Shown in pieces: positions 27,013 to 37,690 of a stretch of 64,000 nucleotides of DNA. Each line of letters starts with the position of its first letter. Within the stretch, counting starts at the first letter, position 1. The stretch spans positions 6,457,001 to 6,521,000 of the forward strand of contig NZ_CP121354.1 of NCBI RefSeq assembly GCF_029674545.1, written 5' to 3'. This stretch comes from Mesorhizobium sp. WSM4904 (GTDB lineage: Bacteria; Pseudomonadota; Alphaproteobacteria; Rhizobiales; Rhizobiaceae). Made by a program: the position numbers and the translations under genes. The notes under the pieces are model-generated. The model did not search any database, had not been told where the DNA came from, and was given only the letters and a program-made list of their open reading frames with translations.

Positions 27013-27717
27013 CTATTCGGCGGGCTTCGATCCCGATGATCCTGTTTCCTTGCTCGATTTGGTGACGAGCTCCCGCAGCCATTTGCGGTGATGCCGCCAA
27101 GCCCAACCGCCGGTCACCCGCCCGCGCGTCATGGCCGGAATGGTACCGCGCACCCAGATGGCCGAGTAGAAATGGACGATCCAGACGCCGATGATCGCGA
27201 CGGCCGCGATGGAGTGGACTAGTATGGCCAGCCGCTTCTGGTCGATTGTCGTATACTGGGAGAAATACTGATCCCATGCCACCAGTCCACTGGAGATGAG
27301 GATCACAATCAGCACCGACATCGACCAGAAGACGAGTTTTTGGCCGGCATTGTATTTGCCGACCTCGGGAACATTGTCCTCTTGATTGGCCAGCACGTCG
27401 CGGAAACGGCCGAGCCACGTCCCGTCCTCGCGTCTCCACAGATTGGCTTTCCAGAACCGAAGGAAAAGCCCAAGGAAGCCGAAGAAGAGCACGACGCCGA
27501 TCCAAGGATGGATGAAGCGTGTGAACTGACCTCCGCCGAAAAGGCCGGACAGGAAGAACAGGCTCGGGTGGAACATCGCAAGGCCGGACAGAGCGAGCAG
27601 GACCAGGCTCGCCGCGGTGATCCAGTGGTTGATCCGCGCCCCTACCGTGTAGCGGTCCACGATCACCGGCTTGCCGGGATGGACCTGTTCGTTCGGCTTG
27701 AGGTCATCGGCGGCCAT
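27013..27717 (-). CDS. fdnI: Formate dehydrogenase cytochrome b subunit (gamma)
   Basis: 234 aa, integral membrane. It carries electrons from the periplasmic alpha-beta pair to quinone through two b hemes. Four hydrophobic helices are seen: [52 protein letters not shown] and [23 protein letters not shown]. Heme-ligand His residues lie in NHWITAA, HPWIG, VHSIA and IVHFY. It overlaps the beta-subunit gene by 14 bases. Slightly longer than FdnI/FdoI of E. coli because of short cytoplasmic ends. Confidence 0.93.
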   Translation of the reverse strand: MAADDLKPNEQVHPGKPVIVDRYTVGARINHWITAASLVLLALSGLAMFHPSLFFLSGLFGGGQFTRFIHPWIGVVLFFGFLGLFLRFWKANLWRREDGTWLGRFRDVLANQEDNVPEVGKYNAGQKLVFWSMSVLIVILISSGLVAWDQYFSQYTTIDQKRLAILVHSIAAVAIIGVWIVHFYSAIWVRGTIPAMTRGRVTGGWAWRHHRKWLRELVTKSSKETGSSGSKPAE

Positions 27718-28654
27718 GGCTGTCGCCTCCCGTCAGCTCTTCGGCGTGCTCCTCATCCGCCTCGGTTACCCTGTTCGGTCCCATGATCAAATGGTGGAGC
27801 AAGCCGACGCCGGCCGCCACGCCCAACACCGTGAGGCCTGCATATTTGGTTACACCTTTCCACGCCTCGACCAACGGACTGATCTTCGGGTCCTTGGGCA
27901 GGCCGCCGTAGATCTCCGGCTTGTCGGCATGATGCAGCACATACATTACATGTGTGCCGCCAACGCCCGGTGGATCATAGAGGCCGGCATTGACGAAGCC
28001 GCGCGACTTCAAGTCCTCGACACGCTTGGCGGCCCAACCCGTCATCTCATCCTTGGTGCCGAAGACGATCGCCTGCGTTGGGCAAGCCTTGGCGCAGGCA
28101 GGGCCTTGGCCGACCGCGACGCGGTCTGAGCAGAGCGTGCATTTATAGGCCGTGTGGTCGACCTTGGAGATGCGCGGGATGTTGAACGGGCAGCCCTTGA
28201 TACAATAGCCGCAGCCGATGCAGTTCTCGTGGACGAAATCGACGATGCCGTTCGAATATTGCACGATCGCGCCCGGCGCCGGACAGGCCTTGAGGCAGCC
28301 CGGATCGGCGCAGTGCATGCAGCCGTCCTTGCGGATCAGCCATTCGAGCTCATTGGTCTCGGGGTTGTCCCATTCGCTGTAGCGCATCAGCGTGAACATG
28401 TCCGGCGTCAGGTCGGGCGGATTCTCGAAGGCGCCGGCGAAGACACCGACTTCCGGATGCGTGTCGTTCCACTCGATGCAGGCCGTTTGGCAGGCCTTGC
28501 AGCCGATGCATTTCGAGACATCGATGAGCTTGGCGACTTCCGTCAGCTGCTTCTCAGGAGCAGGAACGGTCGACGCCGAGCGGCGGATGAGGTCCTTCTC
28601 GGAGAGACGCGGGGTCGTCTGCGTCGTCGATGGATTGGGAAGGGGAGGAAACAT
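27704..28654 (-). CDS. fdxH: Formate dehydrogenase iron-sulfur subunit (beta)
   Basis: 316 aa. Carries four [4Fe-4S] clusters: [15 protein letters not shown] at about 51-65, [36 protein letters not shown], and [23 protein letters not shown]-terminal membrane helix ([20 protein letters not shown]) anchors it on the periplasmic face, as in E. coli FdnH. It ends with an acidic and His-containing tail. The gene lies 12 bases after fdnG and overlaps fdnI. Together they form the membrane-bound, quinone-reducing formate dehydrogenase. Confidence 0.95.
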   Translation of the reverse strand: MFPPLPNPSTTQTTPRLSEKDLIRRSASTVPAPEKQLTEVAKLIDVSKCIGCKACQTACIEWNDTHPEVGVFAGAFENPPDLTPDMFTLMRYSEWDNPETNELEWLIRKDGCMHCADPGCLKACPAPGAIVQYSNGIVDFVHENCIGCGYCIKGCPFNIPRISKVDHTAYKCTLCSDRVAVGQGPACAKACPTQAIVFGTKDEMTGWAAKRVEDLKSRGFVNAGLYDPPGVGGTHVMYVLHHADKPEIYGGLPKDPKISPLVEAWKGVTKYAGLTVLGVAAGVGLLHHLIMGPNRVTEADEEHAEELTGGDSHGRR

Positions 28655-28666
28655 CGCTTGCCCCTC

Positions 28667-31600
28667 CTATGCCGCCGGGCCCGGTGCGGGCTCGATATTG
28701 ACCAGGAACGCCTTGTACTCCGGCGTCTCGATATTGGCGTCGCCGACAAAGGGCGTGAGCATATTCGGGCCGAAGCCTTTCTTTGCCGCTCCGGTGAAGC
28801 CCCAGTGCAGCGGAATGCCGACGATATGAATGGTCTTGCCGTCGCAGGTGAGCGGCCTGATCCGTTTGGTCACCATGGCTTTCGCCACCACCGAGCCGCG
28901 CTTCGACCAGACACGCACCCAGCCGCCCTTGGCGATGCCCTTCTCGGCCGCAAGCTGTTCGGAAATCTCCACGAAGAATTCCGGCTGGATCACCGCATTG
29001 ACGATGACGTGCTTGGTCCAGAAGTGGAAATGCTCGGTCAGCCGGTAGGAGGTCGCCGCGTAGGGGAACTCCGGCGAGGCCGCTTCGGCGAACTGGGCCA
29101 TGTCGCCTTGGAATACCCGCGCCGCGGGATTGCCGCGGACTTTGGGCGCCACCGGATTGACGATCGGCGACTCGAACGGCTCGTAGTGCGCCGGGAACGG
29201 TCCGTCGCGCATCATGGTTCGGGTAAAGAGACGCGAGACGCCTTCCGGGTTCATGATGAACGGGCCGACCTGATCAGGCTTAGCCGACGGCGCGATATCA
29301 GGTACGTCGTAACCCGACCACTTCTGGCCGTCCCATGCGATCACTTTGCGGCTCGGATCCCAGGGCTTTCCGGTGAGATCAGCGGAGGCCCTGTTATAGA
29401 GAATGCGGCGGTTGGCGGGCCATGAGAACGCCCATTTCGAATAGAAGCCGGCATCGTCCGGATCGCTCGTATCCCGCCGGGCCATGTTGTTGCCGTTCTC
29501 GTTGAAGCAGCCGGAATAGATCCAGCAGCCGCAGGCGGTCGAGCCGTCGTCACGCAATGCGGCAAAGGCCGGCAGCAGCTTGCCGGCCTCGGCCAGCACC
29601 TTCGTCGGATCGGTCGTGTCGGTCACCTTGGCGAGCGCCCTGCCGTTGATCTCCTGCGCAAGTTCTTCGGCCTTCGGGTCGCCGGGATCGGCGTAAGGCC
29701 AGTTGAGCTTGACGATCGGATCGGGGAAGGCACCGCCTTCCTTGGTGTAGAGATCCTTCAGGCGCAGGTAGAGTTGCGCCATGATCCAGGTATCGCGCTT
29801 GGCCTCCCCGGGGGGCGTGCCGCCGGCCCAATGCCATTGCAGCCAGCGTCCCGAATTAACTAGAGAGCCATCGTCCTCCGCGAAGCAGGTCGAGGGCAGC
29901 TGGTAGACTTCCGTCTGAATCTTCGACGGATCGACATCGTTGTACGGCCCGTGGTTCTCCCAAAACCGGCCCGTTTCCGTATCCAGCGGATCCATGATGA
30001 CCAGGAATTTGAGCTTGGAGAGGGACTCGATCACCTTCTTCTTGTTCGGAGCCGCCTGCAGCGGGTTGAAGCCCTGGCAGAAATAGCCGTTCATCTTGCC
30101 CTGGTGCATCAGCTCGAAAGTTCGCAGCATGTCGTAGCCCGGCACGTCGAGCTTCGGCAGATAGTCATAGGCGAAGTCGTTCTGCGGCGTTGCCGCATCA
30201 CCCCACATCGACTTCTGGAAGCTGACGAAGAACTTCTTGTAGTTCTGCCAATAGCTCATCTGGTTCGGCCGCAGCGGCTTGAAGCCGCGCGTCGACATGT
30301 AGGTCGCGAGGTCCGGCTCCTTCTGCGTCGGCACCGTGAGATAACCCGGAAGCAGGTTCGACATCAGCCCCAGGTCGGTCAGCCCCTGGATGTTCGAATG
30401 GCCGCGCAATGCATTCATGCCGCCGCCCCGAATGCCGATATTGCCGAGAACGAGCTGCAGCATGGCCATGGCGCGAATGTTTTGCGAGCCCTTAGAGTGC
30501 TGCGTCCAGCCGAGCGCATACATCGACGTCATTGCCTTGTTCGGCGCGGACGTTTCGGCAACCATCTTGGCTACCTGAAGGAATTTCTCCTTCGGCGTGC
30601 CGCAGATGCGTTCGACCATTTCCGGCGTATAGATCGCGACGTGGTTCTTGAGCAGGTTCCAGACGCAACGGGGATTGGCCAGGGTTTCGTCGACGACGGC
30701 GAAGCCATCGGGTCCGATATCGTAATCCCAACTGGACTTGTCATAGTCCCGCTTTGCCTCGTCATAGCCGGAGAACAAGCCGTCCTTGTAAGTGAAGCCC
30801 TGCTTGACGACATAGGGCGCGTTGGTGAACGCCTTCACATAGTCCCATTGCACCTTGTCATTCTGGATACAGTAGTTGATGAGGCCGAGCAGGAAGGCGA
30901 TGTCGGTCCCCTGGCGGATCGGCGCATAGACGTCTGACACCGAGGCCGAGCGCGTGAAGCGCGGATCGATGACGATGAGCTTGGCGCCGCGGTTGGCCTT
31001 GGCTTCCGTAACCCATTTGAAGCCGCACGGATGGGCTTCGGCGGCATTGCCGCCCATGATCACAACAAGATCCGTGTTCCTGATGTCGGTCCAGGAATTG
31101 GTCATTGCGCCGCGGCCGAATGTTGGGGCGAGACTCGCCACCGTCGGGCCGTGTCAGACACGCGCCTGGTTGTCGAACGCCAGTATCCCTGTGCTGCGGA
31201 CTACCTTGTAGGTCGCGAACGCGGTTTCATTGGTCGAAGCCGAGGCGGCGAGGAAGCCTGTGGTGAGCCACCGGTTGACCGTCACGCCGTCATTGTTCTT
31301 CGCGACGAAATTCTTGTCGCGATCGTCCTTCATCAGGCGCGCGATGCGATCCAGCGCGTCCTCCCAGCCTATCGGCTCGAACTTGTCGGACCCGGGCTTG
31401 CGGATCAATGGATGCTGCAGCCGGGTCGGAGATTTTACGAAGCCGAGCAGGGCCGATCCCTTGGGGCACAACGTGCCGCGATTGGTCGGATGGTCGGTAT
31501 CGCCCTCGATATGGGTGATCTCGGCCTTTTCGCCCTTCCTGAGGTCGCCTTTCGAATACAGGATGATGCCACAGGCCACCGAGCAGTAGGGGCAGGTGTT

Positions 31601-31753
31601 GCGCGTCTCGACCGTGGTGGCGAGCTTGAAGGGCCGTATCGCCGCCGCATGCGCGGCCTCGATGTCGGCGAAGCCGAAAGCTCCCAACGTTGTGCCGGCG
31701 AGACCCGCGCCTGCGGTACGCAGGAACGCGCGCCGTGAGAGTTCAACGTTCAT
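28667..31753 (-). CDS. fdnG: Formate dehydrogenase-N/O alpha subunit, selenoprotein
   Basis: 1028 aa when the in-frame TGA at 31154-31156 is read as selenocysteine (Sec200). Without that the gene looks split in two. The flanking residues QARV-U-HGPTVASLAPTFGRGAM match E. coli FdnG around its catalytic Sec. The start at 31753 has GGGAGGA 8 bases upstream and gives a Tat signal (SRRAFLRTAGAGLAG). The proximal [4Fe-4S] ligands are C54, C57, C61 and C96. The enzyme holds Mo/W-bis-MGD and oxidises formate in the periplasm. The full sel gene set lies next to it, which confirms that the TGA is meaningful. Confidence 0.96.
31117..31156 (-). promoter_or_regulatory. SECIS element and UGA-Sec codon of fdnG
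   Basis: Directly after the UGA (31156-31154) the mRNA can fold a hairpin with apical stem GGCGA/UCGCC (31139-31127) and a GUC loop. The bulge and distance are like those of the E. coli fdnG/fdhF SECIS, which SelB recognises. It is within the coding sequence, as in bacteria. Confidence 0.7.
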
Positions 31754-31928
31754 CTGGATTTCCTCCCGAATTCCACGCCCATCGGGGCATCTAGAACCAA
31801 GGGATACGCACGCCATTTTGAGCCGAATTGGCGTAATGTCAAAACTTAGAGCGCAAATCAGCGCCGGCAAATGTTTCACGCAGGAAAATGGAATTGACGC
31901 TCTTCGGAACGTGATCCTACAGTAGGGC

Positions 31929-33014
31929 GTGGTGTTGGAAACGGCTCCCGCGTTGCGGGGCGATATCACCGAAGCACATCCGCGCCTGACCAGCCTTGCC
32001 CATGGCGGCGGCTGCGGCTGCAAGCTGGCGCCCTCCGTCCTTCAGCAGCTTCTTGCCGAGCAGGCGGAACCGAGCCCCTTCAGGCAGCTCCTCGTCGGCA
32101 CCGAAACCGGAGACGATGCTGCCGTCTGGCAGATCGACGACGCGACCTGCGTGATTGCAACCACCGATTTTTTCATGCCGATGGTGGACGATCCTTACGA
32201 TTTCGGCCGGATCGCCGCGGCCAACGCACTCTCCGACGTCTATGCAATGGGCGGCCGCCCGATCATGGCCTTGGCCATCGTCGGAATGCCGATCGAGAAA
32301 TTGCCGACGCATACGGTGCAGGAAATCCTCAAAGGCGGCTGCGACATCTGCGCCACAGCCGGGATACCGATCGCGGGCGGCCATTCGATCGACTCGCCGG
32401 AGCCGATCTACGGGCTTGCCGTGACCGGCATCTGCCGACCGGAGGCAATCCGGCGCAATTCGGGAGCTAGGCCGGGAGATGCTCTGATCCTAACCAAGGG
32501 ACTCGGCGTCGGGATCTATTCAGCTGCCATCAAAAAGCAGGCGTTGTCGCCCAGCGGCTATAAAGAGATGATTGCTTCGACGACTCTTCTCAACCGGATC
32601 GGAGCGGAACTCGCCGAGGACGCAAGCGTGCATGCGATCACCGATGTGACCGGCTTTGGCCTGCTCGGACACGCCCTTGAGATGGCGCGAGGCTCAGCCT
32701 GTGAGCTCGTGATCCACAATCGCGAGATTCCGGTCTTTGCGCAGGCCTCATCACTTGCACAACAAGGCTTCGTCACCGGCGCGTCACGGCGCAATTGGGC
32801 TAGTTACGGCGATGCGGTGCGACTGCCTAAGGGCATGCCGGAGTGGCGGCGCGATCTGCTTGCCGACCCGCAGACATCAGGTGGGCTGCTGATTGCCTGC
32901 GATCCCGGCAGGGCCACCGCCCTGGTCGAGAGAGTCGTCGCAAGCGGCTATCCGTCGACTAGAATGATCGGGTGTGTAAAAGGCGGCCGACCCGTAATTG
33001 CGATCACGGACTGA
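31929..33014 (+). CDS. selD: Selenide, water dikinase SelD
   Basis: 361 aa from a GTG at 31929. Makes selenophosphate from selenide and ATP for SelA. The N-terminal catalytic segment [11 protein letters not shown] contains C29 (position of the catalytic Cys/Sec) and K32. [14 protein letters not shown], then [32 protein letters not shown], are the AIR-synthase-like ATP and metal motifs. [13 protein letters not shown] is near the end. Cys is encoded at the active site, so SelD itself is not a selenoprotein. It is divergent from fdnG with 175 bases between starts, so the shared region holds both promoters. Confidence 0.95.
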   Translation: MVLETAPALRGDITEAHPRLTSLAHGGGCGCKLAPSVLQQLLAEQAEPSPFRQLLVGTETGDDAAVWQIDDATCVIATTDFFMPMVDDPYDFGRIAAANALSDVYAMGGRPIMALAIVGMPIEKLPTHTVQEILKGGCDICATAGIPIAGGHSIDSPEPIYGLAVTGICRPEAIRRNSGARPGDALILTKGLGVGIYSAAIKKQALSPSGYKEMIASTTLLNRIGAELAEDASVHAITDVTGFGLLGHALEMARGSACELVIHNREIPVFAQASSLAQQGFVTGASRRNWASYGDAVRLPKGMPEWRRDLLADPQTSGGLLIACDPGRATALVERVVASGYPSTRMIGCVKGGRPVIAITD

Positions 33015-33185
33015 CCAGATTCTCACGTTTCCCTGGCGCATTCTTGAAGGTCCTCCGTTGCCGGAACCATCGGGGAAGACGCGTGTGTTGCACAGTCCGA
33101 TTATCTGAACGCCCTCTTAGCGTTCCTTGTTTGAGGTCGCCCGTACCGGGAGTAATAGTCGGCACGAAATTGCCAGGAGGAGACG

Positions 33186-34682
33186 ATGACGCTGAACTTC
33201 GACCCGAGGGCAAAGGCCACGACGCTTTACCATGGCGAGTTCCGGCCGATGTTCATCGGCGGCAAGTGGATCGCGGCGCAGTCCGGCCAGGAGATGCAGG
33301 CGTTGAACCCGGCGACGGGCGAAGTGCTGGCCACGGTGCCGCGCGGTTCGGCCGCCGATATCGACGCGGCGGTGGCTGCCGCGCGGGCGGCCTTCGAAGG
33401 CCCCTGGTCCAAATTCTCCCCTTACGAGCGTCAATGCGTGCTTCTGCGGATCGCAGACCTGTTCGAGAAGCATTGGGAGGAGCTCAGCGTCTCCGACACG
33501 CTCGACATGGGGCTGCCGATCACGCGCACGCTGGCCAACCGGCGCCGGGTCATCGGCATGCTGCGCTTCTACGGCGGCATGGCGACCGCGCTGCATGGCG
33601 AGGCGATCGACAATTCCATTCCGGGCGAGATCGTCACCTTCACCCGGCGCGAGCCCGTCGGCGTGGTCGGCGCGATCATTCCCTGGAACGCGCCGACCGC
33701 CGCTTCGATCTGGAAGATCGCGCCGGCTTTGGCCACCGGCTGCACCGTCGTCCTGAAGCCCTCGGAGGATGCGTCACTGACGCCGCTATTGATCGCGCGG
33801 CTGATGCAGGAAGCGGGCGTGCCCGACGGTGTGGTCAACGTGGTCACCGGAACGGGCGCGGAGGCGGGTGCCCGACTGGCGGAGCATCCCGACGTCAACA
33901 AGATCGTTTTTACCGGCTCGACGCTGACCGGGCAGGCCATCGCGCGGGCGGGTGTCACCAACCTCAAGCGCGTCTCGCTCGAGCTCGGCGGCAAGTCGCC
34001 GATCATCGTCTGCCGCGACGCCGATATCGACAAGGCTGTTCCGGTCGCGGCGATGGCGGTGTTCGTGCATTCGGGCCAAATCTGCATCGCCGGTTCGCGG
34101 CTGTTCGTGGCGCGCGAGATCCACGACGAGTTCGTCCGCCGGATCGCCGAGTTTGCCGGCAAGCTGCGCATCGGCCACGGCATCGAGGCGGAAACCGAAA
34201 TCGGCCCGCTCATCAATGCAAGGCAGGCGGGCAAGGTGGAGGGTTACATCAGGGCCGGCAGCGACGAGGGTGCTGAACTGATCGCCGGTGGCTCACGGCT
34301 GACGGGCGCGCTCTATGATGGCGGCAACTTCATCGCGCCGACCGTCTTCGGCGCGGTGTCGGACGGGATGACCATCGCGCGGGAAGAAATCTTCGGACCG
34401 GTCATTTCGGCGATGCCTTTCGACACGCTGGATGAAGTCGTCGCGCGGGCCAACGCAACGCCTTACGGCCTCGCGGCCGGCATCTTCACCACCAATCTCG
34501 GCACCGCGCACAAGCTTGCCCGCCGCGTCAAGGCCGGTTCGGTCTGGGTCAACATGTACCACGCCATCGACCCGGCCGTGCCTTTCGGCGGCATGAAGAT
34601 GTCCGGCTACGGTCGCGAAGGCGGCATCGAGCATCTGCACGAATATCTGGAAACAAAGGCGGTCTGGATCCAGACCGATTGA
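33186..34682 (+). CDS. NAD(P)-dependent aldehyde dehydrogenase
   Basis: 498 aa with AGGAGGAG 4-8 bases before the ATG. Classical ALDH superfamily: Rossmann segment IIPWNAP, FTGSTLTGQ (NAD loop), catalytic E266 in LELGGKSP and nucleophile C300 in SGQICIAGSR. The C-terminal EEIFGPVISAMPF and GGMKMSGYGREGG are also present. It most resembles betaine/phenylacetaldehyde-type enzymes; the substrate is not determinable. It follows selD by 171 bases. A link to formate oxidation (an aldehyde-to-formate route) is possible but unsupported. Confidence 0.92.
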   Translation: MTLNFDPRAKATTLYHGEFRPMFIGGKWIAAQSGQEMQALNPATGEVLATVPRGSAADIDAAVAAARAAFEGPWSKFSPYERQCVLLRIADLFEKHWEELSVSDTLDMGLPITRTLANRRRVIGMLRFYGGMATALHGEAIDNSIPGEIVTFTRREPVGVVGAIIPWNAPTAASIWKIAPALATGCTVVLKPSEDASLTPLLIARLMQEAGVPDGVVNVVTGTGAEAGARLAEHPDVNKIVFTGSTLTGQAIARAGVTNLKRVSLELGGKSPIIVCRDADIDKAVPVAAMAVFVHSGQICIAGSRLFVAREIHDEFVRRIAEFAGKLRIGHGIEAETEIGPLINARQAGKVEGYIRAGSDEGAELIAGGSRLTGALYDGGNFIAPTVFGAVSDGMTIAREEIFGPVISAMPFDTLDEVVARANATPYGLAAGIFTTNLGTAHKLARRVKAGSVWVNMYHAIDPAVPFGGMKMSGYGREGGIEHLHEYLETKAVWIQTD

Positions 34683-34856
34683 TATTCAGGCGAGGCCGGC
34701 CTGACCTGGACCTCGACACGGCATGGCGCGTTCGGAAAGATTTGGATGAGCGCTACCTGCGACGAGGTCTCGATGACCTCGACGATCGAGCGGGTGGCGC
34801 AGCTTGAACGTCGCCAGTATGTCACCCGCAGACCAGGTTGAGGAGGCAGACGTCCT

Positions 34857-34940
34857 CTAGACTGGCCAGCACGCTACCGTCAGCCCGATGATCGCCCCAA
34901 TTGCGAGGTTCTTGATCACAAAGAGCACCAGTGGAGGCAT
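34857..34940 (-). pseudogene. Possible relic of a small membrane protein
   Basis: A 27-codon frame starting MPPLVLFVIKNLAIGAIIG and ending in an early stop. It reads as a clean hydrophobic helix in the style of small rhizobial inner-membrane proteins, but it breaks off after one helix. It may be a truncated gene or chance. Confidence 0.25.
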
Positions 34941-35178
34941 GAACTATGCTCCCGGAGAGCATTCGCGGCGCAGCCACCGCTTGCTGCTTGCACGAATTCA
35001 GCAACTGCCACTCAACGCCAAACACGCGGCTGGGTTGCTCCTCCAGTCTGTTTTCATTCCGGCACCGGTTCTACGGCTGTCCACGGTTTGCCAGGCCGAC
35101 CGGCGCTCAGCGTTGCCAATCGAGGTCGGACGCGCGCCAACGCTTGCCTCGCCGCGCGACTGCCCCACGTCGCAGATC

Positions 35179-35316
35179 GAGCTGATCTTCAGCCGACACC
35201 TTGCGCCCGACGAGAACGGATATCTTGCTCTGGACGTCGCGAAGTTCGATCGCGACCTCCTTGCGCAGATCCTGATCGACCTGGACCTGATCGACATGGA
35301 TGGTCCGCAGCCGCAA
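35179..35316 (-). pseudogene. Remnant of an HlyD-type secretion adaptor gene
   Basis: About 46 codons on the minus strand, including DQDLRKEVAIELRDVQSKIS and GRKVSAEDQL. They match the coiled-coil hairpin and following segment of type I secretion membrane-fusion proteins (HlyD/PrsE family), where LR-EV--ELR-VQ-K---L--RKVAAEDQL is typical. An in-frame stop lies just upstream, and the downstream lipoyl-domain sequence (expected DIRAPxxG) is lost to another frame. No partner ABC or TolC gene is near. Identified by eye, so moderate confidence. Confidence 0.45.
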
Positions 35317-35341
35317 GGCGGAACGTCAACCGCACTACTTC

Positions 35342-37681
35342 TTAGCCGAGGGCGGCCAAGCCTATCATCGCTTGGCCGAGCGCCAGCCCCCCGTCATTGG
35401 CCGGGACATTCTTATGGGCAAGCACCTCGAACCCAGCGGCGGAGAGTTCCGAGAACACGCCTTCAAGCATGATCCGGTTCTGGAAGACGCCACCGGAAAG
35501 CGCGATCGCGTCGACTTCGTTCTCGCGGGCCAATCGGCGCGCGGTCCTGGACACGACCGCGATCAAGGTCCGATGAAAACGCGCGGCGATCAGGCCGGTC
35601 TCGACCTCCGCGGCCATGTCGCGCAGCAACGCCTCCCAGAGACTTCGCCAGCGAATGATCGATCCATTGTCGGAAGGCAGTGCCCAAGCCTCGGCCGCCT
35701 CGATGAACGGGTTTGCCAACGCCTCCAACTCCATGCCTGCTTGCCCTTCATAGGACTGCAGCTCGAAACAGGTTCCCAGGATCGCCGCACAGGCGTCGAA
35801 CAGCCGTCCCGCGGAGGACGCGAGCGGGGTGTTCACTCCCCTTTCAATCATTTTCGCGACAACATTCGGCTGCCTTTCGGCGAGCGCCCGCGCAAACGGC
35901 AAGCCACCCGCCGGACCGGCAAGAAAATCAGGGCCGAAGGCGGCGCGAAGATGCGCGTAGGCGTTGCGCCAGGGCTCCCGGCTCGCCCGGTCGCCGCCGG
36001 GCATCGCGACGGCGTCGAAATGGGCGAGGCGCTTGTAACGGCGGTAATCTCCCAGCAGGAACTCGCCGCCCCAGATCGTATCGTCTTCACCGAAACCCGT
36101 ACCGTCGATGATCACGCCCAGAACCGAAGGCGCGTCGAGCGCGCGGCCGTGCTGAGCGATGCAAGAGGCGAGATGAGCGTGATGGTGCTGGATCTGGACC
36201 AGCCTCGCGCCGGTCTCGCGCGCGAATTCGAGGCCGATGCGCGTCGAGCGATAGCCCGGATGCAAGTCGGTAACGACGATGTCCGGCCTCGCGTCGAAGA
36301 TACTCCGGTAGAGGGCAGCGGCGTCTCGCCAGGCCTGCTCGCTCTTCCGTTCCTCGAGGTCGCCGAGATGCTGGGAAAGCAGCGCCTTGCCATTGCCGGC
36401 CAGGCAGAAGGCAGCCTTGAGATCGCCCCCGGCGGCAAACACCCGGCGCGAACCGTCGAAGCCGTCCGGCACGGCAACTTCCTCCGGCGCCAGCCCGCGG
36501 GCACGCCGCAGCACCGAAACGCCATGCCTGTCGCACCGCACGACGCTGTCATCCAGTCGGTTGACGATAGCGCGGTCGTGCATCAGCCAATGATCGGCAA
36601 TGCCGCCGAGTTCGTTTTTCGCCTCGTCGTTGTCCGTGCATTGCGGCTCGCCCGAACGATTGGCCGAGGTCAGGACGATCGGCCTGTCGAGCGCCTGCAT
36701 CATGAGGTGGTGGAGCGGGGTATAGGGCAGCATGAAGCCAAGCCGGTCATTGCCGAGGGCAACCCCTGCCGCGATGCCGCGGTCCCCGCGGCTGCGCAGC
36801 AGTACGATCGGCGCGGCGCGCGAGGCGAGCGCTTCGCGCTCCTCGGCAGAAATGCGGGCGAATTCCGCGATCTGCCGCAGGTCGCGCGCCATCAGCGCGA
36901 AAGGCTTCGCCTCGCGCTGCTTGCGGCCGCGCAGCCGTGCAACGGCATCGTCATCGGTGGCGTCACAGGCGAGGTGGAAGCCGCCGACACCTTTGACGGC
37001 CACGATGCGCCCCGACGCGATCAAGGCGGCCGCCCTCCGGATAACGGTCTGCGATGCTCCTTCGGCCGCAACGCCGGTCTGGTCTTCAAGCCAGATGCGC
37101 GGGCCGCAGGCGGGGCAGGCGATCGGCTGGGCATGGAAACGCCGGTCCGCCGGGTTCTCGTACTCGGCCCGGCATTCCTCGCACATGATGAAGCTTTTCA
37201 TCGAGGTCGAGGCGCGATCGTATGGAATCGCCTCGATGATCGAGAGACGCGGACCGCAATGCGTGCAGTTGGCGAACGGATAGAAGTAGCGGCGGTCGCC
37301 TGGATCGAGTATCTCGGCAAGGCATTGCTGACAGCATGCGGCGTCGGGGACGGCGCTTGTCCTCACCTGCCCGCCCGCGCTCGCGGCGATGGCAAAGCCG
37401 TCTGCCGGGGGCACGCCTTCGAGATCGACTGCCTGGATCGCGTCGATGCGCGCCAATGGCGGGCATTCGGCGGTCAGCCTTTGCCTGAAGGCGGCCAGTT
37501 CCGCGTCGCTGCACCACAACGCAATCTCGACACCCGCCGCATCGTTGCGCACGTGACCGGTGAGTCCGAGGGCGGTGGCTATGCGCCAGACCGTCGGCCG
37601 GAAGCCGACCCCCTGCACGGCGCCGGAAACCCGGATCAGGCGACCCCGGACGGCTGGCGAAGCAGCGAGCGGCGTGCTCAT
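35342..37681 (-). CDS. hypF: Carbamoyltransferase HypF
   Basis: 779 aa, full length. HypF makes the carbamoyl group that HypE turns into the cyanide ligand of the [NiFe] site. N-terminal acylphosphatase domain with VSGAVQGVGFRPTVWR; zinc fingers CCQQCLAEILD, CTHCGPR, CEECRAEY and CPACGP; YrdC-like domain (KGVGGFHLACDATDDDAVARLR); C-terminal Kae1-like domain with HHAHLASC and VIIDGTGFGEDDTIWGGE. It starts 9 bases after hupV and is the last gene of the long hup/hyp locus; in other rhizobia hypF lies between hypB and hypC. Confidence 0.96.
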   Translation of the reverse strand: MSTPLAASPAVRGRLIRVSGAVQGVGFRPTVWRIATALGLTGHVRNDAAGVEIALWCSDAELAAFRQRLTAECPPLARIDAIQAVDLEGVPPADGFAIAASAGGQVRTSAVPDAACCQQCLAEILDPGDRRYFYPFANCTHCGPRLSIIEAIPYDRASTSMKSFIMCEECRAEYENPADRRFHAQPIACPACGPRIWLEDQTGVAAEGASQTVIRRAAALIASGRIVAVKGVGGFHLACDATDDDAVARLRGRKQREAKPFALMARDLRQIAEFARISAEEREALASRAAPIVLLRSRGDRGIAAGVALGNDRLGFMLPYTPLHHLMMQALDRPIVLTSANRSGEPQCTDNDEAKNELGGIADHWLMHDRAIVNRLDDSVVRCDRHGVSVLRRARGLAPEEVAVPDGFDGSRRVFAAGGDLKAAFCLAGNGKALLSQHLGDLEERKSEQAWRDAAALYRSIFDARPDIVVTDLHPGYRSTRIGLEFARETGARLVQIQHHHAHLASCIAQHGRALDAPSVLGVIIDGTGFGEDDTIWGGEFLLGDYRRYKRLAHFDAVAMPGGDRASREPWRNAYAHLRAAFGPDFLAGPAGGLPFARALAERQPNVVAKMIERGVNTPLASSAGRLFDACAAILGTCFELQSYEGQAGMELEALANPFIEAAEAWALPSDNGSIIRWRSLWEALLRDMAAEVETGLIAARFHRTLIAVVSRTARRLARENEVDAIALSGGVFQNRIMLEGVFSELSAAGFEVLAHKNVPANDGGLALGQAMIGLAALG

Positions 37682-37690
37682 CGCCCGACC

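Larger units (their letters stand above)
34683..35341. other. Gene-poor stretch with probable gene relics
   Basis: About 660 bases between the aldehyde dehydrogenase and hypF with no intact gene. Short frames are present on both strands. Two minus-strand pieces look like decayed coding sequence and are listed separately (34857-34940 and 35179-35316). No clear terminator for aldehyde dehydrogenase or hypF was seen. Confidence 0.6.

Noticed and set aside
28154..29425. 423-aa plus-strand open frame
   Set aside because: Antisense to fdxH and fdnG; no recognisable protein features.
31141..31160. Apparent frameshift or nonsense break between two formate dehydrogenase fragments
   Set aside because: The break is exactly one TGA in frame, with conserved residues on both sides and a SECIS, so it is Sec read-through.
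24563..33014. Second selenoprotein (SelD with Sec)
   Set aside because: The SelD active-site residue is encoded as Cys (C29), with no in-frame TGA.
33157..33178. Sigma54-like CGGCACGAAATTGC before the aldehyde dehydrogenase gene
   Set aside because: GG to GC spacing is 9, not 10, and it abuts the ribosome-binding site with no room for a leader.
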